From Norana najaformis (taxonomy: Eukaryota; Annelida; Clitellata; Crassiclitellata; Hormogastridae): a stretch of DNA of 64,000 nucleotides. Position 1 is the stretch's first letter. Each line of letters begins with the position of its first letter. The translations under genes were made by a program, and so were the position numbers. Shown piece by piece: positions 1 to 11,077 of this stretch. The notes under the pieces were generated by a model. It searched no databases. It saw nothing but the letters and a program-made list of their open reading frames with translations, and had not been told where the DNA came from. The stretch spans positions 36,333,727-36,397,726 of the forward strand of contig OZ029916.1 of the NCBI GenBank assembly GCA_964023275.1. The letters are read 5' to 3'.

Positions 1-686
1 ATATCAAAGTGTAACATCATCACTGAAAATATCTTAAATTTTTTTAAAATGACAAACACTTAGAATCGATATCTCAATTAATTATTGTTTAGGCCTAATT
101 CTTGGATAAAACAGAAAAATTCATTTAAAAATTGTTAATCGTTAGATTTTTATTACACATTATATCATGAGTAAATTTTTAAAAAAATGCATGCCAATCA
201 CTGAAATTAATATATTTAAATTTAGCAATTATGCAGGCAGCTTTTTGGGGGTTTTACTTATGACCTAGGGACATAATACTACATTGTCTTATGTCGGGCT
301 AGCTTCCTTAAAACATTTATATGAATGTTACTTAATGGAAATCTTTGGTGCACGTTGTAATACAAATGTCTTTAATCCTATTTCTGTCAGCAGACGATAT
401 TTTTTCAGATGTTTTAGCCACATGGCATGACTAATAGTGTGCTTTCAACACAGAGACCCAACGCAGTACATATGACAAGCCCAAACAATTCTTCATCGAC
501 CTCAACCTGTCATAATCGGGCCAAACAAAGCTTGACCATTGCATTTGCGAAGCATAACCCTTTGACCAGAATACAATTACATTTTCCATTTCGACCTAAA
601 TCTTGCAAAGCAGACACGAAGCGAAGAATTACGATTATTATCAGCATGCTGTGCGAGATATAGAACCATATATATATAATATGCAT
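1..686. other. AT-rich intergenic stretch, no gene recognised
   Basis: No reading frame with recognisable domains and no repeat structure is seen. A 78-codon open frame at 427-663 has no family features and looks like chance. Confidence 0.5.
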
Positions 687-820
687 AATCGTAATCGTAA
701 TCGTAATCTCGAGATTTCTACAGCGCTCAACAAAAGCTAAGTCACGGGAACCAGCTTATTCACAGGCGCTCAGTCAAAACAAAATAGATAGGCAAAAGGG
801 TTCGGTTCCAGGTCAAGATA
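687..820 (-). repeat. GATTAC-tailed SINE-like repeat, copy 1
   Basis: On the minus strand this runs from a GATCTTGACCTGGAACCGAA-type start, through a TTTTGTTTTGACTGAGCGCC-type core, to CTGTAGAAATCTCGAG and a terminal (GATTAC)n tail, which reads as GTAATC repeats at 687-707 on the plus strand. Closely related copies lie at 26368-26655, 28489-28595 and 31400-31527. The short 3' microsatellite tail suggests LINE-mediated retroposition. No tRNA-like promoter is obvious in this short form, so it may be only the 3' half of a longer element. Confidence 0.75.
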
Positions 821-1427
821 TATTATATATTATGTATTATATATTATTATATATTACAGAGAGGAATTGCGTCTTTACGCCCAGTAGTTAGTTAGTAAAT
901 AATATTGATCTTACGGAATACCCAGCCCAGACGGTCACGTTCTTTGGACCTGTAGCTGGTCCTCGTTGAGCCACTGAAGACAACTGGTGTCCAGCTGTGG
1001 GCCCAACGATTGTGGCTGTCCCGGAAATAAATTATTCAGTAATAAATATTCAGGCCTATATAAATATAAAAATTTATTAACTTTATTACCACAACCGCGG
1101 CATTATCGCAACTTCATTCCCCATTGCCGTGGTATTACCGCCCACAGCGTACACATTATCGCACCGTAACTGCCATTTCTTCAAATTCTTCCCCATCTCC
1201 GCGAGATTACCGCAGAATTACTACGGTGATCACCGAACCGTGTCACTCTCTGTACTCTATAGTTAGGACTTAATAATAATAATAATTTATTTCACTGATG
1301 CACGATTCATATAATAGTTTTAAAATAAGTGTTTCTTTCGCATCACTTCGTTTAAGATATTTTAACGATTTTTTCTTAATTAAATGTAATCAACGAGTCC
1401 TTATTTCTTTGAAGCTCCTCCTCAGCC
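821..1427. other. Intergenic stretch, no gene recognised
   Basis: Contains a short TA-rich patch near 820-860. No domain-bearing reading frame is seen. Confidence 0.5.
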
Positions 1428-1487
1428 GTCTAATAATTAATTGTCTAATAATTAATTGTCTAATAATTAATTGTCTAATAATTAATT
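1428..1487. repeat. Four tandem copies of a 15-bp AT-rich unit
   Basis: The unit GTCTAATAATTAATT is repeated four times without interruption. No function is evident. Confidence 0.9.
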
Positions 1488-1839
1488 TCCGACGGCGCAC
1501 ATACAGGCGTTTAGCAACGCGGAAATGGAGCGAGGGACGTGTGATAGTGGAAGGATGCGTCGTCAGTATACGTGTTCCTAGAATGGAAAGACGCAGAGAT
1601 TTGCCATAATGTGCACAGTAGCCTGAATGTGAAATAATATTGGATTTGGTTTACTACTTGAGGTGCCCCAAGGCCATCAAAAAACCATGCTGTTGAAAAC
1701 TGTGGTGTAAAACCTTCATCCCAACGATATCTCTCAAGCGAGTATATGAAAAGATCAGGTTGTATTGCGCCAAGTATAGAAATCTACTGAAACCATTTAA
1801 AGGCAGATTAAATAATTCACAGTGCGCTGCAAAGCTGGA

Positions 1840-3755
1840 AAGATTTCTAAGAAGAAAACAGCTCTGAACTGTTGACGTTGATGCGAGAAAGTGTGCAGAT
1901 ATATCACTGTGTGCCACTCTGAGAAAGACAAGAAAGTTCCGCTTCAAGAAAGAACATTTCTATCCGATCAGCGGTCGCAGAGAGAGATGATGATTGGAGC
2001 ACTAGACATAAGTATGGCAAGAAAATTGAGAAAACGGGAAGAAAGACAACGCAAAGAAAAGGAACGAGTTAATAGACAAAGGAAGGCTTGACATCGCAGT
2101 TTTTGGAAGCTTTGCACCACAGTTTTCAACTGGAGATTGCTACTGTGGAAGAACCTGTTTCTGGCCCATCACGTTGTTAAAAGCCACAGTTTGAAAATGA
2201 CAGTTATGACATGGTGTGTTTTGACGGTTCAGATATTGACAACAGGCTTGTTTGCACTGAAAAATCGCCTTTTACATCCAGGATTCACTCACAAATGCGA
2301 ACGACTTTGAGTAATATGGCAAGAGAATTTGACAGGTACGATGTTTCTGATCGCAGTGCTGCTGTTTTGCAAACTGCAGTTTTACAGGATGTTGGACTAG
2401 TGCTTGAAGATGAGAAATCACGAGTCATCGACAGGAGTAAAATTCGTACTGACTGAAAGAGCCAGAAAAGATTTACAAGTCACTGAACCGAAGCACATAA
2501 CAGGATTTTACTTCGATGGTAAAAAGACAAGATTAAAGTGCAAGCCAAGAAAGGAAGAAGTTATTATCCAAATATAATAACCGAGGAGCAAATTACAGTT
2601 GTGTCAGAACCCGATTCAACAATATCTAGGTCATTTTATCTCCATCAGCTGTAGACTCAAAAAGTATCGCAAGAGGAATATCGGATCTATTTAGCCGAAA
2701 AGGAATAAGAAACAACAGATTGCTTGCTATTGGGTGCGATGGCACAAATGTACTGGTGGCGTATAGGAGGTGTCATTCGCTTGCCCAAAGTGGAGATAGG
2801 GAGACCACAGCAGTGGCTCGTTTGTAAGTTGCCTGCAAACGAATTGTCTTTGAGACATCTTCTACAGGATCTCGATGGTGTAACGCATAGTTCTAGAGCG
2901 TTTTCTGGTACCATAGATAAAGCGATGCAAGCATGTGAACACACGCCAGTAGTTTCATTTACGGCAAATGCACTTGACAATTTTCCGTGTGTTGATAATG
3001 CCGATCTCAGTACCGATCATAAAGTATTTGTACGATACATGTCAAGCTATAGCTGCTCGGGAATGCCCTGATGATGCAGCCAACCGAAAACGAGGCCCGG
3101 TAGTTCATTCAAGATGGCAAACAGAAATTTGCGCTTGTATGCAGCATCTGCAAAGCCATCAGAGCAACTTATTACACTCACAGCGTTCTTTATGAAAGCT
3201 GATGCTCCGGTCTGGTTTCACATCAAGACCACATCTTCCTGCACAGAAGGTTCTCGACATCATTATCGAATGATCGTGTTTCCTAGATAACTGTCCAAAG
3301 ATATGCTGGCGATTGATGGTCCAGTATTACAAAAGAATGCCTTTTTGGACATTCTGAGAATCTATTGCTTGCGATTTTAGCCGATAATAGAAGTCGTATA
3401 TAAGAGAATTGGCGTCCCGGAGGATACTGGCTGCAAGGCAACAAGGCTCATCAGCTACAGTCCAACAGTTCCGTATGCCAATTTAGAACTTTGCTGCAGC
3501 AGATTCTGTTGACTTAATAAGTTGACAAGAAACGGACAGATGTGAATCTCCTCTTACAAAGCTGCTGTCAGATGAAGAAATTCTGGAATTCGTTAAGAAA
3601 AAGAACATCGACTGAAACCAATGTTGAATTTCTGAAGTTTCCTTGCCACACCCAAACAACTGAAAGATGCGTCAGACTGGTTGCTGAGGCATCGGCACCT
3701 GTGTGTTATGAGGATCAAGGAGATGGATTTAAACGGGCAAGAATAATTAATTAAA
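1840..3755 (+). pseudogene. Decayed transposase-like gene of a DNA transposon
   Basis: The coding signal runs left to right but jumps between all three frames and carries many stops. Recognisable blocks are a basic, charged segment near 1970-2090 (KREERQRKEKERVNRQRK), an acidic block at 2211-2456, an LLAIGCDGTNV block near 2723-2752, a GRPQQWLVCKLPANEL block near 2797-2850, an RHLLQDLDG block near 2852-2878, and a C-terminal KFPCHTQTTERCVRLVAE block near 3630-3690. I recall this block order from a family of uncharacterised transposase-like proteins in invertebrate genomes, where the GCDGTN aspartate would fit a DDE-type RNase H fold. That assignment is from memory and was not tested. No terminal inverted repeats were found. 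It lies directly upstream of a second, much better preserved transposon. It is clearly non-functional. Confidence 0.7.
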
Positions 3756-4215
3756 ACAGTTAACTAAAACGTTGGATAAAAATCTGATTTTCGCGCGACG
3801 TAGGCACGATAGAAGCCAAACTCTGAACAAGCAATTTGACAGAAACATTTTCAGCAAACGTTTTTAATCAGATCAATTTCAGTTAAACAATTTGCATTGT
3901 TTATGGGACAGTAATTTTGCAAAGTTTAGTGGATTCGTATCCGTGGGATTAGAGTGTTGTGTACTTTCTGCAAATTCGCAACATTTGAGATGTAATGAGA
4001 TAGGTTTTGACAGTTGGGGTACCTCAAAACTTAACACTACAAGCACGATATTTTACCCTAGCAAAACTACTTCCAAAACAAGTTTTGCACCCCCTGCCAA
4101 ATGCAGATTCGAAAAATTTGTTTTACTATATCTTTCGTTCCACCCTATTGTGCAGTTGATTAATTATAAGCCTCGTATTTAAACTGGATCCATTGACGCT
4201 TTATAAAATAGATAA
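3756..4215. other. Short spacer between two transposon remnants
   Basis: A 96-codon open frame at 3892-4182 has no recognisable features. The stretch may include the 3' non-coding part of the decayed transposon on its left. Confidence 0.4.
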
Positions 4216-4511
4216 CACTGGTCAACATAGAAATCGTTACTGACTGGAAAAGGCCCTAATGTGTAGCATCTTGGTGTGCTGAACACGAATATAACCATAA
4301 AAATTTTTTATTGGCTCTCGTTTTGAAAATATTTCATATAGTTCATTTTTTATGTTTCACCATGTAAATTTATGCAGTAGGACTGCGACAATATCCTAAA
4401 TAAGTCTAGAATGATGTAATATTCCACCTCATTGCATAATCCCATCATGGACACATCATGCACAGTTGATTACGTCATTTTCTGATGCAATGTAAAACTA
4501 CAGCCAGTCGG

Positions 4512-4537
4512 CTGCTGACGTAAGATGACGTCAGCAG
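4512..4537. promoter_or_regulatory. Perfect 10-bp palindrome with TGACGT half-sites
   Basis: CTGCTGACGT (4512-4521) and ACGTCAGCAG (4528-4537) form an inverted repeat around a 6-nt spacer. It lies five bases upstream of the TATA-like box of the transposon gene. TGACGT is the half-site of CREB/ATF-type bZIP proteins, so this could be a promoter element or a subterminal protein-binding site of the transposon. Function is inferred. Confidence 0.5.
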
Positions 4538-4542
4538 TGTAC

Positions 4543-4551
4543 TATATAAAG
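4543..4551 (+). promoter_or_regulatory. TATA-like box of the transposon gene
   Basis: TATATAAAG lies about 115 bp upstream of the ATG at 4666, a plausible distance for a core promoter plus a short 5' leader. No intron is needed between it and the reading frame. Confidence 0.55.
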
Positions 4552-4665
4552 CGAGTCGGAACGGTTGAGCATTTACAATATTACAGACTTTGTGCGAGAC
4601 AGTTTAAGTTACTGTTTTATAAAACTATTATTACTTTATCCATTTAGATACAATACAGAACAGTA

Positions 4666-6357
4666 ATGCCTCGAAAGTGCGTAAATACTGTGGACAACTT
4701 TTGTTACATTTGTGGGGAAGTGATATTTGCCAACCAGAAGAAAAGTATCACTTATCAAGTCAAGAAGGCATATCATGCTTACTTCGAATGCAAGGTTGGT
4801 GACCAAGCCAAGCCATGGGCCCCGCATATATGCTGTGCTACATGTACAACACAGCTTTCACAGTGGTTGAATGGCAAAAGACCATCAATGCCGTTTGCAG
4901 TTCCCATGGTGTGGAGAGAGCAAAGCAACCACGTAGATGACTGTTACTTCTGCTTGGTTCCTCCTCTTTCCGGTGGAATAACGAAGCAAAAGAAGTCGAC
5001 AATAGTCTACCCAAACATTCCGTCAGCATTGAGACCAGTTCCACATGGTGATGGACTTCCTATTCCAGAACCTCCAGCAGAATATATTTTCCTTGATTCA
5101 TCTGATGAGGACAAGGGTGAGCCGACATGTTCTTCTCCTGGTCCGTCAGCGTGCAGTGATCCCGATTTTCACTGTGGTGCATCATAAACCCCACACAGAA
5201 TAACACAGGAAGAACTAAATGACCTTGTTCGTGATTTGGACTTATCCAAAAACAAGGCAGAATTGCTAGGATCAAGACTCCAACAATGGAATCTTCTAGA
5301 AGAAGATGTCACAATTACTTCATATAGAAAGCGCCATCAGCAGTTGGCACCTTTCTTTATGAAGGAAGGTAATCTGGTATTCTGTTCCAATATTGACGAC
5401 CTCATGAATGCCTTACAGATCACTCATGACCCACAAGAATGGAGACTCTTTGTAGACTCTTCAACACTGAGTCTTAAGGCTGTGCTTTTGCACAATGGAA
5501 ACCGTCTTCCATCTATTCCATTAGCGCATGCTGTCCACATGAAAGAGACATACGATAACGTAAAACAGCTACTGCATTCCATTGACTATAACAGGTACAA
5601 ATGGCACCTGTGTGGTGATTTGAAGGTAGTTGCCATTTTAATGGGACTGCAGCAAAGGTATACAAAATATATGTGTTTCTTGTGTGAGTGGGATAGCCGA
5701 GCAAGAGAGTTGCACTACGTGCGGAAGGAATGGACTCCCAGACAAAACATGGCAGTTGGACAGAAGAATATCCAGCACCCAGCTCTGGTCGAGGCTCACA
5801 AAATCCTACTACCACCCCTTCACATCAAACTAGGTTTGGTGAAGAACTTCGTGAAAGCCATGGACCGCACTTCGCCAGCTTTCCGATACCTGCATGAAAA
5901 ATTCCCTCGACTCAGCGAAGCAAAGATTAAAGAGGGAGTTTTTGTGGGTCCTCAGATTAGAGAACTCTTCAAAGATGACCGCTTCAACAACTTGCTGGAG
6001 GGTGATGCGAAACAAGCATGGAATGCTTTTCGTCTAGTGTCTACAGACTTTCTGGGGAATGTTAGGGCAGAAAACTACAAGGAACTAGTAGAAGACATGC
6101 TCAAGCAGTACCAGAAATTTCGCTGCAATATGTCTCTGAAGATGCATTTCCTTCATTCCCATCTGAATTTCTTCCCTGACAACTGTGGTATGGTTAGTGA
6201 CGAACATGGCGAACGTTTTCATCAAGATATCGCAACAATGGAGCAAAGGTACCAGAGAAAATGGTCCACTACAATGTTGGCTGACTACTGCTGGACACTC
6301 CGCAGAGATGCTCCCGAACAGCTGTACAAGAGACAGGCAAAAAAATCTAAGAACTAG
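4666..6357 (+). pseudogene. Transposase-like gene broken by one in-frame stop
   Basis: The ATG at 4666 opens a frame of 173 codons that ends at TAA 5185-5187. The same frame then resumes without any shift (THR-PRO-HIS-ARG after the stop) and runs to 6357. Read through, it is about 563 codons. The N-terminus has paired cysteines typical of a zinc-binding region (CYICGEV, CCATCTTQL, DDCYFCL). The C-terminal part has FVDSS near 5447, CGDLKVVAI near 5612 with CFLCEWDSR after it, PPLHIKLGLVKNFVKAMD near 5815, and SDEHGERFHQD near 6196. These spaced acidic residues would suit a DDE/RNase H-type catalytic core, but this is inference. I recall close relatives as uncharacterised proteins scattered through arthropods, cnidarians and molluscs, which fits a mobile gene. 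Apart from the single stop it looks young and otherwise intact. Confidence 0.75.
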
Positions 6358-6680
6358 TCTATGACCTGATTTTTACAAATATTAACTGTAAGTGTATCAC
6401 TATTGGCATGCATTGTGCGATATAAAATTACTTCATTTCAGATTACAAAAAAACTAGAGCCAATTCGGCATTTTCACTGTCATATTCGTGTTCAGCACAT
6501 ACAAATTGACAAGAACTGACTAATTTCATTTCAGTAACATGACTTTTGTAAAAATTTGTTGTCCAGTTTTATATAAATTATATGACGCCTTTTCATAATT
6601 ATATCTAGCAGTGGCTGTTGACGTAAGGTGAAACTGTAAAGTATAAGGTCTCCAGATGCCGATGTTACTAAGGAAAAGTG

Positions 6681-6910
<230 letters not shown>

Positions 6911-6929
6911 TCTTTTTCACTCCCCCGTC

Positions 6930-6930
6930 C

Positions 6931-6989
<59 letters not shown>
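6930..6989 (+). repeat. (TC)n microsatellite
   Basis: Almost pure TC dinucleotide run following the TCTA tract. Confidence 0.95.
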
Positions 6990-6991
<2 letters not shown>

Positions 6992-7179
6992 GCCCTATCG
7001 AATCTCATTCCCTTTGCTGCTACTCTAGTAACATCAGAGATTAAATGTTTTTATGGTTCCGTTTGCCTTTATAATATAATAATTACACTGTCCTTTGAGT
7101 CGCACTCCCGCACAGCGCCTAGGATTTGCGATTTAAGCACCTTAGGGTTTATGGGTGCCATAAACCACCAGATCAATCT

Positions 7180-7303
7180 AGCTGCCAGTTGACCATTGTT
7201 ATGACGCACCCGGAAGGCAGAGGTCATAGGTTCATCTTTATGGCTGCCAGTTGCCCATTTTCTTGACGCCTCGGACTCAAAGGTCAAAGGTTTATCTTTG
7301 TAA
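7180..7303 (+). repeat. Two tandem copies of a ~62-bp unit
   Basis: GCTGCCAGTTGnCCATT begins both copies (about 7180 and 7242). Both continue through TTnTTGACGC- or TTATGACGC-like sequence to an AGGTTnATCTTT ending. The copies are diverged, so the duplication is old. Confidence 0.7.
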
Positions 7304-7308
7304 CCCTT

Positions 7309-7560
7309 GTCTGTGCGTATGTATGTCTGCCTCTCTCTGTCTGCTCTGACCTCTCATTGTTTTTCTTTCCTGTCTCTCCCTATCTCCGTGTATCCGTCTT
7401 TGTATATACGTTTATCTGTTTGTCTGTTTATCTGTCTGTCGATCTGTCTGTCTGTTCGTCTTTCTGTCTATTTTCTGTTTGTTGTCGGTCTGTTGATTTG
7501 TCTGTCCGTCTGCCTGTCTGTCTGTCCGTCCTGCTGTCTATCTGCTTACTGCTACCTTAT
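7309..7560 (+). repeat. TCTG-rich imperfect microsatellite
   Basis: Degenerate TCTG/TCTC repeats. Open frames here are low-complexity artefacts. Confidence 0.85.
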
Positions 7561-7929
7561 ATGTTATCCCACAGTTCGTGACTATTTCTAGTAGCCCTCT
7601 TTTTACTTTTCCTGTCCATTTTTCAGGGACAAATGGCCGATGTTTTAGCGAAAACATGGTCACCTACTGATCATTCGACTGCATGGAGACTCATGTCCGC
7701 TTCTTGGAAGAGCTCCATACACCCAGGTCATTCGCCCTGGAGATGCAAGCAAACGGCGAGCATTGTAAGACGACGGATAAACACCATCCTCCGCAACCGT
7801 AGGTCACTCTTGGACAGCCCCCGTTTGGGTGTCTCCTGACCCTAAATAAGTTTGAGTGCTCATCTTCGGATGGCACTGAGACAAATGAAAGTGTCTTCTC
7901 AGCTTAAGATGCTGTTGACGGCCTAGTTT

Positions 7930-7945
7930 ATGTCCATCTCTCTCC

Positions 7946-7987
<42 letters not shown>

Positions 7988-8135
7988 GTCTCTGTGTATC
8001 CTGTATCTCTTTGCTCCTTCTCTCGCCCTCTGTCTCTCTTTCTCTGTCTCTGGCCCTGTCTGTCTCTCTGACTCTCTTTGTCTATGTCTCTCCCAATACA
8101 TTTGTGTGTGTGTGTCTCTCTCTCTCTCTGTTTAT
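7930..8135 (+). repeat. TC-rich imperfect microsatellite
   Basis: Mixed TC, TCTG and TGTG repeats. No coding signal beyond low-complexity frames. Confidence 0.85.
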
Positions 8136-8159
8136 TAAACAGATATTTATAACGCGCAA

Positions 8160-8515
8160 CTAACAAACAGTCTCAAAAGCGCGTAAATCCTACGATGTTA
8201 AATGTCATTAAGAGCAAAAAATTCGTTGTTTAGCTGGCAGTATTCAGGTAACCAGAAATGTCACCCGTAGCAGACTGGCGCACACACGCTGAGCCCAACG
8301 AACAGGTTTCCATCCCCAGTTGACGGAGGACAACGTTTTCAGTGTCAAGGTCGTAGAGCGGCGAGGGGCGAAGGCGTCCTCAGTACGCGTGAGAACCACC
8401 GTCCCAACGCCGTCCTTCGCAGATGGTAGAGGACGCGGCGTCCGGGCAAAACTTGATCGACCAGGTCGATCTGTGACGGACAGCAATTCAGTTGATGGTA
8501 GAACCCCTTTCTGAT
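8160..8515 (+). repeat. Partial copy of a dispersed ~0.7-kb repeat family
   Basis: The stretch resembles the copies at 28730-29230 and 39120-39800. It contains AAATGTCATTA near 8200, a GCGCACACACGCTGAGCCC-like block near 8279, then a region where the families diverge. Assignment rests on short shared blocks and is weaker than for the other copies. Confidence 0.45.
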
Positions 8516-8520
8516 TGACG

Positions 8521-8775
8521 GTTTGTCTCTTAAAATTTTTATCACTATTTCTGTTTGTCTGTTTGTCTTTGACTGCCTGTATTTCTGTTTGTCTCTTTCT
8601 GTCTGTGTATCTGTCTGTTTGTCTCCGTATCTCTCTCTAATTCTATTCCATTCTCTGCCTCCCTCTCCTCCTCTCTCTCTCGTCCTTTTCTGCTCACTGT
8701 GTCAGTCTTTCAATCTCTCTCTCTTTTTCTCTCTGTCTCTGTCTCTGTCTCTGTCTGTCTCTCTTTCTCTCTGCC
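8521..8775 (+). repeat. TCTG/TC-rich imperfect microsatellite
   Basis: Degenerate pyrimidine repeat. The open frames across it are artefacts. Confidence 0.85.
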
Positions 8776-9650
8776 AGCCTGCTGCTGTTGCCGGTAAAAC
8801 TTTGAGAAGATGCAGGTTGCCAACGGCCAATTCCAGCAACCCTTCGCTTCTGAACCGTGATATTTCACTGTTATCTCGATTGGGAAACACTATTGGCAGC
8901 TGTCGGAAGACGAAAAGAGCGATCGCCTGTAGCAGCCACCAGCCAGCGCCGGATTTAGTGTCGACGGCGATGACATTGGTGACAAAAAAGATAGGTCACT
9001 ATAATGATGATGTACTAAAGGCAGTGCAGGTCATTTAAGTTTCGAGTAATAATATGACGCTATGTGATTTAATGCGATGAAATATTACGTATTATTATTG
9101 CCTTGTAATGTAATGTAACGTGATAATGTAGACAGCTCCTATCATCTGAAGGTCAGCAGTGGCCGAGTTCATCCAGAGTCAAGTTCAGGATAATTTGAAG
9201 TTGGAGAAAGCAACCAACTCTCTGCAGTCAATGCGAAATACTCAAATTCTGAAGTTTACTCGTATGTATACGTGTCTAAAGATTTCTATAGCTCCTTTAG
9301 GACCATCTCAAAGACGATGTAAACACATATTTAGTTTATTTGTTTATAAGCCTAAGCGAGGACCGCTGTACTTTCTCACTCAGCCGGAAATCGAAAAACG
9401 ACGTTGTTTATCCCCTTCCGCCCAAGGATTTTCTTACAAATCCGGACAAATCCAGATTGCTTATGTGATTTAGCGAAGCAGTTTATTGACGCACAAGAAA
9501 CAGGACAGAGACCGAACATAGTCGACATCAGTAGCTGCATTGAACACGAGCTTCGCATTTCCGCCGCCGAAGACGCTGCTTGCCTCTCCCCCATCAGTCA
9601 GTGTCTAGTATCGGCTGATATTAGTGTCTCAAGAAGAAAAGCATGTCTAC
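8776..9650. other. Intergenic stretch, no gene recognised
   Basis: Open frames up to about 100 codons (for example 9159-9473 and 9404-9673) show no domain or signal. Confidence 0.4.
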
Positions 9651-9669
9651 GGGGGGGGGGGGGGGGGGG
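9651..9669. repeat. Poly-G run of 19
   Basis: Nineteen consecutive G residues. A very similar run of 18 occurs at 24321. Length in the real genome may differ, as such runs are error-prone in sequencing. Confidence 0.9.
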
Positions 9670-11049
9670 CTAGAGCACCCGTAGTCATACGTTCCAAAAT
9701 ATTAGTTGTTGTTTTTGAAATTACATGCTAAGTTTGAGCAAACAATATAGGTAGGCATGGATAATTCTTATAATACATGTGTCTGTCTGTTTGTTTGTCT
9801 GTCTGTTTGCTGTCTGTCTGTCAGTATGTATATAAGTATGTCTCTTGTCATTTATACAGCGCCTTTAAAACTGCGGGGGTGAATTCTAAAACATGATCTA
9901 AATAGATCTAAAAAGGTGCAACTTAGGTAGGCTGAAATGATGATAATGATGATGACGTTGATGACGATAACAACGATGACGTGCAGTTAACAGTATGTCT
10001 AGTTATCGACATCCTGCATAGCCACAATTCTTTCTGTATTCGGATGGTCGCAACATCGACAGAAACATCGATAGAGGGATTCTGGGGATTATGACGAGCC
10101 ATGCGTCGGATTATCGTTAAAGCGGAGGCCTAATCCCTCTCGCATACAGTGTTCCACAGCTTTTCGAAGACTGCGCTAACACAGGGTGGGAGACTCGGGA
10201 CTTCATAGTCTTGGCTCAGTACTAAGAGTCGAAATTCGGTGCTTCGAGTCGAGACTCGGCACTTAAACGAACTGAAAACCTCAAACATAGAGAAATACAA
10301 CAACGACGGACATGTCGTGGCGACATCTGTCGTCCGTTTTATTGACGTCCAGCGAGAGTCATCCGCATTCTAACTGAATACACCGGAATGCACGTCTTGA
10401 CAATGGCCGATGTATGGGGCCCCGTCTGCCATAGTTCCTCCCATCTGAGTTTTGGAATGGAGAATGACCCTTTGAGATACAAGTCAGAGGTTACCTCAAG
10501 ATACAAGTGACAGCCAGCCTTTCAAGTTCGCCGTCTATCTACAAGTATGAATTAAATAGGATTTTGTAGCGCTGCTTTAAAAAAGTTTACCGCTCTGATG
10601 GAAGTCACATATAGAAGCTACATAAATACTTGCCAGTGAAAAAAACAAGCTAAACAGCTTATCTTCAGCTATTCAGGCGGGAAGGCAGAAAAATTCTTCC
10701 AAAATGGAATTCCGTAATTAGGTCTATTACATTTGCGCTGGCAAAGATCTGTATACTATAGCGAGTTAACCGATTCCTTCGACGTAATATTGCGCAGAGT
10801 TCGGAGTCAACGATTGAACGGAAGGGATAAGAAATCGTGTCCTAGAGCCAGCGTCGTCGCGCCCCCTGTCGTTCGCAGGTATTGGTTTGTCGCGATATGT
10901 GATAACCGTTGATGTATAGCGCTATATAACTGTACGGACCTCTGAATTGCGCGGGATAATTGGACTGGCAGATGACACTTGGAGAGATGCAGACGAGCAG
11001 ACGATCTACTTACTAATCGACGAATAAAGATGCGATGGAAACAGAGGGA
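9670..11049. other. Intergenic stretch, no gene recognised
   Basis: Contains a short TCTG run near 9780-9830 and a LINE/SINE 3'-end signature (TTTATACAGCGCCTTTAAAA) near 9850. Otherwise unremarkable. Confidence 0.4.
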
Positions 11050-11077
11050 AGGAGAGAGAGAGAGAGAGAGAGAGAGA
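11050..11077. repeat. (GA)n microsatellite in a purine-rich stretch
   Basis: Pure GA run followed by about 400 bp of purine-rich sequence. Confidence 0.9.

Larger units (their letters stand above)
4216..6568 (+). mobile_element. DNA transposon with imperfect terminal inverted repeats
   Basis: About 110 bp at the left end (4216-4330) matches the reverse complement of the right end (about 6440-6568). Shared blocks, in order from each tip, are ACTGGnCAACA, TTACTGA followed by GAAA, a perfect 18-bp block TGTGCTGAACACGAATAT (4275-4292 and 6482-6499), and TTGGCTCTnGTTTT. Inside are a TATA-like box and one long transposase-like reading frame. The element is about 2.35 kb. No convincing target-site duplication is visible, so the exact tips are uncertain by a few bases. 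I cannot place it in a named superfamily. Confidence 0.8.
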
